Of a stretch of DNA of 64,000 nt, positions 1 to 9,300 are shown piece after piece. Numbering within the stretch: position 1 is the first letter of the stretch; each line of letters starts with the position of its first letter. The notes under the pieces were generated by a model. That model saw only the letters and a program-made list of their open reading frames with translations, was not told where the DNA came from and did no database searches. The DNA is from CAWDDA01 sp963813345. Lineage in GTDB: Bacteria > Acidobacteriota > Blastocatellia > RBC074. Both the position numbers and the translations under genes were made by a program. The stretch lies in contig CAWEYR010000021.1 in the NCBI GenBank assembly GCA_963813345.1, forward strand, positions 119,606-183,605. Direction: 5' to 3'.

Positions 1-2150
1 ACGGACAAAAGTGCGGAACGCATCAAGGGCGCGCTGATAACAGGGAATTATTTTGAAGTGTTCGGTGTAAAAGCCGCTCTCGGACGATTGATCGAACCTT
101 CAGAAGCCGAAGTCGAAGGTGCGAATCCGGTCGCCGTCATCAGCGAGCGTTTGTGGCGGGATCAGTTTGGTGCAGAAGCTCATGCCCTTGGTCAAACGTT
201 CAGCCTGAATTCGCACCCTTACACCGTCATCGGTGTAGCTGCCGAATTCAAGGGATCGAGTCCGCTGGACGAAAAAACAGATGTCTGGATTCCGGTGACG
301 ATGTGGAGGCACGGCAATCCCTGGATGGTGAAGATAGGAGTGGATTGGCTTAACAGTCGCAGTTCGGATTTTGTGGCGTTGTACGGCACGGCTCAAACCG
401 GGCGTGACAGCGGCTCAGGCGCAGGCCGATCTTTCTGCAATTGCGGAAAGGCTTGGACAGACCTACCCCCAAACAAACGCGAAGCGTGGGGCGCGAGTTT
501 TCGCAAGCCTCGGTTTGTCGCCTGCTGATGGCGTCGGAATTACAGCAATTCTTCGGCGTTCAGTTTGGAATTGTCGGCATAGTCCTGCTGATCGCGTGTG
601 CCAACATTGCCGGGTTGATGCTTGCGCGGACTGCGGCACGGCAGAAAGAGATTGGTGTCCGCCTGGCGCTCGGAGCCGGTCGCTGGCGAGTTGCTGCGGC
701 AGTTACTGACTGAAAGCACGCTGCTGGCCCTGCTTGGCGGGTTATTTGCACTGGTAGTCGCAGCCTGGTTGACCGATTGGCTGCGGGCGATGCTTGCCGG
801 ATGAGAACGTCGATATGCGGGACGCAACTCGAATTCACGATGGATTGGAGGGTCCTCGAGATTCACGCTTGGATTGTCTGATTCTCACCGGTCTCGCTGT
901 TCGGGCTGGCACCTGCGTTGCAATCGTCGAAGTTGAATTTACTGCCTTCGCTGAAAGACGCTGAGTGGTTCGTTCAGCCGGCAAGAGCCGCTCTCGTTTG
1001 CGTAGCGCTTTGGTCATTGCTCAGATCGCACTGTCGCTCGATCTTGCTGGTCAGCGCCGGGTCTTTGCGTCCGCACGCTGCAGAACGCACAGGCAATCAA
1101 CCTTGGCTTTGCCACGGAGAATCTCTTAACGGCGAAGCTGGATCTTGGACGGCAGAACTATTCCGAAGCACAAGGTCGTGCGTTTTATCAACAACTGCTC
1201 GAACGCACTGGCGGCCTGCCCGGCGTTCAGTCAGCCAGCATTGCGAGTCAATGTACCGTTACAAGGCACGAGCATGAGCAATTCTGTCGTTGTGGACAAA
1301 CGGGAGCAATTCAACATCCGATATAACATTGTGACCCCGGAATATCTGGAGACAATGGGCATCCCCTTGCTGCTCGGACGACGGTTCAGCGACCAGGACA
1401 ATGCCGCGTCACCTCGTGTCGCTATCATCAACGAGACGTTCGCGCGCTACGCCTGGCCGAACGAAAATCCTGTCGGCAGATACTTTGATTGGAAAGATCG
1501 GGTTGATCAGCGGATCGAAGTCATCGGCGTCGCTCGGGATGCGAAGAGTCAGGATCTATTCAAGAATCCGCCGAGCATCGCATATTTTCCGCTGGCGCAA
1601 AGATATGACGGCGGAATGACCCTGCACCTGCGATCGTCAATCAAGCCGGAGCAGTTGGTCGCCGCAGTACAGCAGGAGATTCGCACGCTCGATCCGAAGC
1701 TCCCAATCTATAACGTTCAGAACGCTCGATCAGTACCGGCACGATGCACTTTTCGAAAAGCGCTTTCAAGCCACGTTGATCAGCGGTTTCGGTTTACTTG
1801 CGTTGGCGCTGGCAAGCCTCGGATTGTACGGGGTACTGTCGCTCAGCGTCGCCGAGCGCCGACAGGAGATCGGGATTCGAATGGCGCTTGGGGCATCCAC
1901 GAGCGATGTATTACGACTGGTCGCAAGGCAAGGGATCAAACTGATTTCGATTGGAATTGTACTCGGTCTGGTGGGCGCCCTGGCGGCCTCGCGCGTGTTG
2001 CGGACTTTGCTTTTCGGAGTCACCGCGACTGACCCGCTGACGTACATCTCGATCTCGTTGCTGCTTGCATGCGTGGCACTCCTTGCCTGCTACTTTCCAG
2101 CGCGGCGGGCGACCAACGTGGATCCGATGATAGCGTTGAGAACCGAGTAG
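1..2150 (+). pseudogene. ADOP-type MacB/FtsX-like permease, 5'-truncated by the window and multiply frameshifted
   Basis: The translations in all three forward frames join into one protein of the acidobacterial duplicated orphan permease family. A MacB-like periplasmic core (58-385) is followed by the family segment around LLIACANIAGLMLAR (about 580-630), a second periplasmic segment with MGIPLLLGRRFSDQD (about 1350-1400), and a last FtsX-like membrane domain ending in FPARRATNVDPMIALRTE at 2150. The reading frame changes at least five times (near 385, 530, 690, 810-920 and 1770), more than in any other gene here, so this copy is probably truly decayed. Family members are thought to be MacB/FtsX-like transporters lacking a dedicated ATPase partner. 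The intact relative at 49965-52481 serves as a guide. Confidence 0.85.
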
Positions 2151-2156
2151 GCTGGG

Positions 2157-2185
2157 GAGCACCCCCCTGGGAGCGCCAGGCTGAA
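2157..2185. repeat. Partial copy of palindromic repeat R4
   Basis: The segment contains CTGGGAGCGCCAGGCTGAAGC, one arm of the repeat that recurs at 12027-12052, 49822-49945, 59747-59832 and 62365-62393. It starts 7 bases after the ADOP stop codon. Confidence 0.6.
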
Positions 2186-2192
2186 GCGTCAA

Positions 2193-2494
2193 TCAAGGAG
2201 TCAGGAGACTTTGGATGTCGCGATATCCTGACAGAACACGGACAATTTCTATAGGATTCGTCTCAGCGCGATAAATGATCAGGTAATGGCGGACCGGCCA
2301 GAATCGCAGCGACTCTGGGGCGAGGTCTTTTCGCAAGTGCCCATGCCTGGCATAGCTGCGAGGCGGTAAATGTGCCTGTAAAGCTCGTCAATCATCTTGC
2401 TGGCAGCAGTTGGATTGTCGCTCGCAATGTAAAGCCAGATTTCCTCCAGATCGGCGAGTGCTGCGTGAGCGATCCTCGGTGTCTTGGCTGGCAT
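2193..2494 (-). pseudogene. parE: RelE/ParE-type toxin, single frameshift
   Basis: The first half reads MPAKTPRIAHAALADLEEIW and then LYIASDNPTAASKMIDELYRHI, the typical start of a ParE-family mRNA interferase/gyrase toxin. After GMG the frame breaks. Moving by one base at about 2340 restores HLRKDLAPESLRFWPVRHYL and a normal end at the TGA at 2193-2195. The span is 302 nt, exactly one short of 101 codons. Its ATG directly abuts the antitoxin stop (TAG then ATG), so the two are translationally coupled. The frameshift could be real inactivation or one missing G in the read; the antitoxin is intact either way. Confidence 0.75.
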
Positions 2495-2779
2495 CTATTT
2501 TGAGACTTTTGCCTTGCTCGCGGCCAGGCGTGCTCTTGCCTTAGTTTTGACGCTCTCCAGGGTTCTGCGATCAAACGGCTTGGATCTGCCAGCCTCAAGG
2601 TCTTTGAGCCCTACCGCGATGTCATTACGCAACTGCTCCATCCGACGCTCCTTGAGCTCGTCGCGTTCTTTGAGAAGGCGCAAAGCATCCCTGACTACCT
2701 CGCTGGCAGTGTGATACATCCCGCTCTGGACCTTCTCGTCGACCAGCTCTTCCAGCTCGGGCGTGAGCGATACGTTCAT
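2495..2779 (-). CDS. parD: ParD-type ribbon-helix-helix antitoxin
   Basis: This 94-residue protein begins MNVSLTPELEELVDEKVQSG. That is the amino-terminal ribbon-helix-helix DNA-binding segment of ParD/CopG-type antitoxins, followed by a charged helical tail (KERDELKERRMEQLRNDI) that would bind the toxin. I chose the ATG at 2779 because AGGAAGGAG lies about 10 bases upstream; an open frame continues further upstream but runs through the operator. Antitoxin precedes toxin, the usual order. A perfect inverted repeat at 2833-2861 overlaps a TTGACA box, which suggests autorepression by the antitoxin. Confidence 0.85.
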   Translation of the reverse strand: MNVSLTPELEELVDEKVQSGMYHTASEVVRDALRLLKERDELKERRMEQLRNDIAVGLKDLEAGRSKPFDRRTLESVKTKARARLAASKAKVSK

Positions 2780-2832
2780 GGCGATCTGACTCCTTCCTGT
2801 TTGTGTCTTCATATTATGAGGAGGGTACCCAC

Positions 2833-2861
2833 GATAACAATATATGTCAAATATTGTTATC
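2833..2861 (-). promoter_or_regulatory. Palindromic operator/promoter of the parDE pair
   Basis: GATAACAATAT and its exact reverse complement ATATTGTTATC flank a 7-base spacer (11-bp perfect arms). On the minus strand the spacer plus one base forms TTGACA (2845-2850), a consensus -35 box; TACCCT lies 17 bases downstream as a weak -10. A second possible pairing is TTGTTA with ATAATA at 17 bases. The site sits 54 bases before the antitoxin ATG, so a bound dimer would block RNA polymerase. Confidence 0.7.
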
Positions 2862-2975
2862 ACAAAGGGGTTTTAGGTAAGCCCAGGATTGCTGCACCAG
2901 GTGCAAGTATCCGCATACCGGGCGTGCTAAAAGGGTTTGGAAGAGCAAACGTGTGATGCTGGCCACGGTTACGCC

Positions 2976-3070
2976 AATTTGGAGTGCGGCGACTTGGCGC
3001 CGCTTTAGTCTCCGGCCGAGTAATCCCATCGGAAGACTCAAAGCGGCGCCAAGTCGCCGCACTCCAAATT
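2976..3070. repeat. Dispersed palindrome R1, copy 1
   Basis: AATTTGGAGTGCGGCGACTT at the left end is matched by its reverse complement at the right end. The arms continue through GGCGCCGCTTT and AGTCT, giving inverted arms of about 34 nt around a loop of about 24 nt. A diverged copy lies at 22942-23033. The element fills the gap between the toxin-antitoxin promoter and the end of the transpeptidase gene. Confidence 0.85.
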
Positions 3071-3120
3071 CTGCTCGCATTGTCCAAACTCCTCGCCGGC
3101 GCTCCAGGGGCAGCCAGATT

Positions 3121-5574
3121 CTATCTCGCAATCTTCCGCCACACCGCGGCTTCGCCATCCCTCAGAATCATCGATCGCACTTCACGATACGCCTGCGCGT
3201 AGAGAACCTTCATTTCGGCGGCTGAAGACGCGTTTCCAATTCGACGCTCGAGCTCGTCAGGCGGCACCCGTCGGTGTTCTGTCGCATCAAGGATCTGTGG
3301 ACCCTCTCCGGCGAAATGAACAGATAGCCCTTCTGCAAGCCAGCGAGGAGTTCCGCCTCGACCGATCGCTTCAATGACTGTGTGAGCATATTCGTGCTTT
3401 AAGGCCGTAACCAGAACTCCTCGCTTCTTCAAGAGCTGTAGCGGCTGCGAAACTATCCTGTTTTCACGAGTCACTGCTGCAGTCCAGCCCGGCATTCCTG
3501 TCGTAGAACGATAGTTCGAAGTCGAACTGCAGATCGTGATCTCGACTTTTTGTGTACCTGCTGATCGCACGCCAAAGCGCTCGAGACGCTGATCCATATC
3601 GCGGCGCGCATTCTCGAGAATGTCGAGGGCTTCCTTGACATCGCTTTCACGCGTCGATGACGTAAAGTGAGCTCGAAATCGCTCGCTCGCCATCGATCGC
3701 CTCTCGGTCATTGGCTGGCCGATTGTCGTTCCGGGATAGTAATGCGTAAGGATTTGCGAGTAGCCCACACCCTGTCGCGCCAGCGCACCTGCGCCCGTCT
3801 GACACATACCGAGGCCGTGTCCATGTCCTCGACCGTTGAATACAAACTCGTCGCCCTCTCGTCTGACGTCGAATTGTGAGCTCTTGATCACATTCCATCC
3901 GAGCGTCCGGCCGACGATCATCTTGAAGTCCCATCCACGAATTCTCTTTGTGCGCTCGCCTTCGAGAGACAGCCATTCGGCGCGTCCTGAATGATCGCGA
4001 TCGGTGACCCGGATGGTTTTCAGCACAGTGCCGACGCTGCTCAGCGGATCGCTGGCCAATGCACGAGCGAGACTCTTTGCGCTGAGACGGTCGGTCCATT
4101 CGATCGTGCGATTCTCGCAGTACTCGTCGCGCACATCCTTTAGATAAGTGCGCGGCGCAACTCCCCAGAGTGCGGTCGCGTTTGTCGTTCGTCCACCACA
4201 ATCAGCGTGAAACAATGCTTCGATCGGTTGTCCCGCTGCGTCATTGAGAATCAAATGCGCGGTCTCGGACACGGCACGATTCTGATTGGCGGAAGGAACT
4301 TCAAGTGAGAAACGCTGGCAGTGCGTAGTACTGCAGAAATCAAAACCCTCTCGGGCATGGCGGCCGAAGTTTACGCTGGCAAAGCTGCGGCTTGCGATCG
4401 CATGAGCTTTGAGCGCCTGAATGTTGTTTTCAACTGAGTATTCAGTTGCCAGGACGCCAGCGATGTATCGTTCGAGCGGCAACTCGACGATTCTGTGATC
4501 ACCTGTAGTCTGTACTTTGACTGTTCGTGAAGCCACCTCTGGCCGCACTTGCTCCTCCGGCTCATTCTCGATAGATGCCAGGGCACGAGCCGCGACGGCG
4601 GCCGCATCGCGCCCTGTTGCACGCTTCAGGAGCACGACTATTCCAACCGAAGGAGTCTTGCCGTTACCTGCAAAGCCTACAAACCACCCCTGAGTGCGGA
4701 ATCCGTTGCTTGCAGTTGACGTCCCAGTCTTTCCAAAAACGCGTCCATGCGCCGTGCCAAATCCTGCCTGCGCTGCTGTGCCAAACAGAATTGCGCCGCG
4801 CATTCCAGCTTCAATCATCTCGCGATCGTGTTTGTGAATTCTGAGCGATGCTTTCACGTGAGATGCTGTCTCGGATGACTCGTCACCGTTGTACGGTCGC
4901 CCGATGTAGGGTCGGAGGATGCGTCCGCCGTTAAAGACTGCCGAATAGGCGACAAGAAGCTGAATCGGCGTTACAAGTAAGTCAGGAGACTCACCTAAAG
5001 TCTTTCTCGCGTTCCAGTCGCCACCTCTGAGAACACCCGAAGCTTCGCGAGCCGCGTTTACTCCAGTTCGCCTGCCAAACCCGAAGGCGTTCAGGGTAGA
5101 AAGAAATGCGCTTTCAGAAAGCCTCTCCCCCACGTGCCCGAAATAGTCATTGCAGGAATGAGCGAGTGCTTCAACAGGATCGAAAGGCCTCACCGTGCGC
5201 CGGTGTGAGCATTCGATTTCCAAGTCCCCGGTCACGTATCGACCCTGGCATGCGCGGCGGGAATCCGCTCCGACAACTCCGGAACGAAGCGCAGCAAGCA
5301 GCGTAAAAGGTTTGATTGCGGAGCCGGGTGGAAAGGATTGTTCGAATGCCAGCCGGGGGTTCCAGACGCCTCGCACAAGTCCTGACGCTGGATCAATCAC
5401 GAGTATAGTCCCCTCGGAATCTCCAATAGCGTCCCTGAGAGTCTTCTCAAGCGAGGGCGCGGTCGCAGTCGCGGTCAAATGGCTTTCGCTTTGCGAGAAT
5501 CGCGCAGCATGATCCAGTCGGCGCGAGCAAGCCGAGAACAGCAATGCGAGGATGACTGACCAGACGCGCAACAA
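3121..5574 (-). CDS. Lipoprotein fusing a PBP transpeptidase domain, a SpoIID/LytB domain and a HExxH-like peptidase domain
   Basis: The 817-residue protein has three parts. Residues 45-335 form a penicillin-binding transpeptidase with S85-A-I-K88, S140-C-N142 and K282-T-G-T-S. Residues 350-610 form a SpoIID/LytB domain with GRGHGHGLGMCQTGA near 581-595, HYYPGTTI near 611, and E378 where SpoIID has its catalytic glutamate. Residues 640-817 resemble a gluzincin metallopeptidase (H727-E-Y-A-H731, with WLAEG and E748 as third ligand). A lipobox (LLFSAC, Cys16) predicts outer-membrane or periplasmic anchoring. All expected catalytic residues are present. The inferred role is peptidoglycan cross-linking combined with glycan cutting or amidase activation. 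Start is TTG at 5574, directly after the TGA of the preceding operon gene. Confidence 0.85.
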   Translation of the reverse strand: MLRVWSVILALLFSACSRRLDHAARFSQSESHLTATATAPSLEKTLRDAIGDSEGTILVIDPASGLVRGVWNPRLAFEQSFPPGSAIKPFTLLAALRSGVVGADSRRACQGRYVTGDLEIECSHRRTVRPFDPVEALAHSCNDYFGHVGERLSESAFLSTLNAFGFGRRTGVNAAREASGVLRGGDWNARKTLGESPDLLVTPIQLLVAYSAVFNGGRILRPYIGRPYNGDESSETASHVKASLRIHKHDREMIEAGMRGAILFGTAAQAGFGTAHGRVFGKTGTSTASNGFRTQGWFVGFAGNGKTPSVGIVVLLKRATGRDAAAVAARALASIENEPEEQVRPEVASRTVKVQTTGDHRIVELPLERYIAGVLATEYSVENNIQALKAHAIASRSFASVNFGRHAREGFDFCSTTHCQRFSLEVPSANQNRAVSETAHLILNDAAGQPIEALFHADCGGRTTNATALWGVAPRTYLKDVRDEYCENRTIEWTDRLSAKSLARALASDPLSSVGTVLKTIRVTDRDHSGRAEWLSLEGERTKRIRGWDFKMIVGRTLGWNVIKSSQFDVRREGDEFVFNGRGHGHGLGMCQTGAGALARQGVGYSQILTHYYPGTTIGQPMTERRSMASERFRAHFTSSTRESDVKEALDILENARRDMDQRLERFGVRSAGTQKVEITICSSTSNYRSTTGMPGWTAAVTRENRIVSQPLQLLKKRGVLVTALKHEYAHTVIEAIGRGGTPRWLAEGLSVHFAGEGPQILDATEHRRVPPDELERRIGNASSAAEMKVLYAQAYREVRSMILRDGEAAVWRKIAR

Positions 5575-6315
5575 TCATGTCTTGTTCAACTCGGACAATG
5601 ACCTGACTCCGAGAAACCATCCGAGAAAAATTACGATACTTGCAAGAGCAATTCTTGCTGAAAGCACCCCGATCTCAATCCATTCGCGATCGATTGGTGT
5701 TTTTCGATAGATCAGAGGAAATGCGATGGCTCCTGTGACTGCTGCTACCAGCACGAACGTTAGATTCTGTCGTGGAGCAAAGCACTCTATGAATATGCGG
5801 CCGATACGGGTGTAGGCAGCGCGCAGCCCGTTTCGCGCGGTCACAATCCACAAGCGAATCGCCAGAAGCGGAAGTATCAACCAGAACAGTATCACCTTTA
5901 CTGCGGGAAGCAGTGTCCGAGTAAAGAAGTTGCCTGGCGCGTACTCTTCGGGTGTCAGACGGTTCAGAGCGAGATACGCAATTATCCCAAGCGCTATTAC
6001 TGGCAGGGTTGCGACAAAAAGCTTCGCTGAGTTACGCAGTACTCCTGCGACAACTGCCTTCAAGTGAAGTCCCTCGCCATAACCAACAGCAATCGCTTGC
6101 AACACGAAGAAGAGCACGACTGCCGCCAGCGCCGAGACGACGGTAACGAACAGATCCAGGATCGTCGCTTCGCGAGTCGTCACAAAGACCCAGATCACTC
6201 CGATAAACAAAAGGTAGATGAGGAATGCCACGACAACTACACGTGGCCGCGAAAGGACACCACGAAATGCCGATCTTATTGAATTCCATGCCTGCTGGAG
6301 CATCTTATCTCTCAC
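5575..6315 (-). CDS. Polytopic membrane protein of the macroglobulin operon
   Basis: The 246-residue protein has about six hydrophobic segments, including VVVVAFLIYLLFIGVIWVFV, a long stretch from LFVTVVSALAAVVLFFVL, and a carboxy-terminal LASIVIFLGWFLGV. I recognise no family motif. Its GTG start at 6315 overlaps the TGA of the macroglobulin gene (GTGA), and the next gene begins at the base after its own TGA, so it is almost certainly cotranslated with both. An inner-membrane partner of the two secreted proteins is inferred from this context only. ATG at 6303 is an alternative start. Confidence 0.75.
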   Translation of the reverse strand: MRDKMLQQAWNSIRSAFRGVLSRPRVVVVAFLIYLLFIGVIWVFVTTREATILDLFVTVVSALAAVVLFFVLQAIAVGYGEGLHLKAVVAGVLRNSAKLFVATLPVIALGIIAYLALNRLTPEEYAPGNFFTRTLLPAVKVILFWLILPLLAIRLWIVTARNGLRAAYTRIGRIFIECFAPRQNLTFVLVAAVTGAIAFPLIYRKTPIDREWIEIGVLSARIALASIVIFLGWFLGVRSLSELNKT

Positions 6316-9300
6316 TTCCGATCCGCGAAGGTGAACTTCAGGTTGCTCGAATTTGTTCGAACCGAAGGCCGGTACATCAACTCGGCCCGCGCAGGCGCAA
6401 CACGAAAATCGCCCGGCGTGATCACTCTTAACGCATACTGAAAAGTCGCATCGCCATCAAAGTAGTCAACAAATATTGCCGTCCGCCTGTCGCGGAACTC
6501 TCGAGAGCTATACCAGTCGGACCATTGTGCCTCCGCCGATCCAAGCTCGATGCCGCTGATGCGCTCGATCTGCTCGCAACCGGCAGGAATCGGATCCTCG
6601 ATCATCAGGTACTGAGCTCGAGAGCCTTTCACTTTGAGCCGTGAGACTATCAGATCGCCTGATTTGAGCGCTCCGGACAGCGGCTCGAGCTTCCATTGCG
6701 ACTTTCCGCGCACCTCCGTGACGCGAAGCCGTTGATACTCGCGTGTCAGTGACAGTTCTGGGGAGGCTTTTGCCGCGATCGTTTCTTCGTTCGTGTAAAA
6801 GTCAATCGTGGAAGCAAGGTAGGCGACGCCTCGACCGCGCTTCACTACTCGAACCGTATTCGAGGATCCGGCAGCCGGACCTTTTCGTTCGACAACAAAT
6901 GTCTGACCGGATGAGGCGTCTGAAGCAGTGACGCGCCGCTCAACCACTCGCTCGCCATTGAGGTAGACCTCGAGCGAATAGTCTGGTTGAAGCTCTTTGC
7001 TCACGCGAAGGTAATCGGTCAGGCCGAAGATCGCAAAAGCTGTCTTCTTTGTAGTCTCCCAGGAATAGCCTCGTGTTTTGTTCGCCGAAAGCCATCGCGC
7101 GAGCTTCGGCAAAATGGGGCTCTCGGGCCTCAACTCGACGAGCGCCTTGATCCCGAATGCAGTCGCCTCTATGTCGTTCTCAACTATGAAGTCGAGCATC
7201 GGCCTGCGTTTCGATTCCCAGTGAGCATCGACTTCGTTTACGGTTGCCGACTTCTCGAGCTCTGCTGCCAGCGCCTTCGCCTTCCCGGAATCGCCTTTCG
7301 CATTTAGCGCGAGTGCAAGAAGCGCCTTTCCATAGGGCTGGAGCTCTTTGCTTCGTGTATGAAGTTCGTTTTCCGCTGTCACGTCCTTAGCGCCACCGGT
7401 CCAAAGCGCATAAGTGAGATAGGCGCGATCCTCGAGGTCTATCGCAGTTCCCTTCTCGGTCTTTCCATCCGCAAGGAGTTGCTTGATCCTTCTATGAGCA
7501 CGTTCAATGACATCGTCGCGCACCGAATAACCGGCTGCCCTCGCTAGCTGCAGCCCATCGACAACGTATGCCGTCATAAACGCATCGGTCGAATCATCTT
7601 TCCACCAACCCCAGCCGCCATCCTCGTGCTGATAGCGGTATAGCCGCTCGAGGCCGCGACGAACTTTGCTATCGAGGTTGCTCGATGCTCGAACCGACGC
7701 AGTCTTTACATCTTTGAGCGTTCTCGCCACGATCACGTTCGGAAGAAAACTCGACATCGTCTGCTCAGTACAGCCATACGGATAGGTCGTCAGGTAATCG
7801 AGACCGCTGAATAGCGTCCCGGTGATCGACGGAGCAGCTTCGATCCGCAACCGGCGAGCCTTTCCGTCTGCGTTTGCCGGGAACTCGAGGTTCATTGAAC
7901 GATCGCCGTTCTCTTCAGTTATCGCAACCGAGCTGCCTTTGATCTCTTCAAGCCCGCCCGGGACAACCGGCAGCTTCAGTTCAACCGCGTCCGATTCTGT
8001 ATCCGTTAGCGCTTTGACGAGGAAACGAGCATCGCCCACGGACTCAGCCTTTACGCGCCAATCGATTCGCTGTTCGCCCTGCTTTGTAATCGATACGTTC
8101 TGTACCGGCGGATCGATCAGATTCGCACCATCGACCTCGAGCGATACCCTGGCAACTTTGTCGGCCGGAAGGTAGTTGTGAACGATACCCGAAATCACAA
8201 CTGCATCGCCTTCCGTTGCGAACCGCGGCATCTCGAGTCTGACCAGCAGGTCTTTGCGTGACAGCACCTTGGACCTGGTGGATCCGACCTTTGTATCTCG
8301 CGTGACTGCGCGTGCTGTTGCTCTCCAGGTTGTGAGATTATCCGGCAAAGTCACCTTGACACTGGCTTTGCCATCGGCTCCCGTAATGACGTCTGATTTC
8401 CAGAATGCAGTATCCCGAAAATCCTTTCTGATCGTCGCCTCGGCATATTGCGAAGCTTCATTCTTGAAATCGGCAAGCTGATTCACGCGCCGTCCTGAAG
8501 CCAGGTTCACTGGTTTCGCGCCCGAATAGCCGGTGAACTGATACTGGGTTGAGTACTGCGTTTGAACATGATTGTAACGGCGACCGTAAAACGCGCGGCG
8601 AATGTCGCTCGCATGATCCGGCCTGACGCTGTAGATCGCCTCGTCCACCACGCCAAAACTGACTTCGGCTCCGCTTGCTGGAGAGCCGTCGGCCTGCCGT
8701 GTGCTGATCGTGTACGAGGCGACTTCGCGCGGCTTGTATTCATTCTTGTCCGGCGTGATCTCTACTTTTAGAAACTTGTCACGCGCTGGCACCGGCAGCA
8801 TCTTGTCGCTTGTATACATCTCGCCGTCTTTCACGTACGAGACGCTGAGGTAGACATTCGGCACGTGCCGGCCTTCGATTGGGATATCAAGCATCGTCAC
8901 GCGGCCCGAAGTGTACACGTGGCGCGCGCTCAAGACTCCGGCAAGCTCGGTGCTCACCAGGAGGTGCGCACCATCGGTGGGAAGCATGGCCAGGATCTTC
9001 GCGGTATCACCGGCTTTATAGGACGCCTTGTCGGGTACGAGCTTGATAGCGCCGTAAGCCTCATAACTGAAGTCGCTCCAACGTTGAGGATCTGCAGCCC
9101 ACAAGTATCCACCTGTGGATTCGATCTGTTTCGAGCCGTCAATCACTATCGTTTTGATAACGATATTCCCAGCTCCCTTAACCTTGTAGTCGAAGACTCC
9201 TTCGCCTTCGACATTTGTCGTGACTTCACCCGCATCCAGATCAGTATCACGTGCCTGAAACTCCGTCCGCTTGTAGCCGTCTTCCTGAACCTCAACCTTT

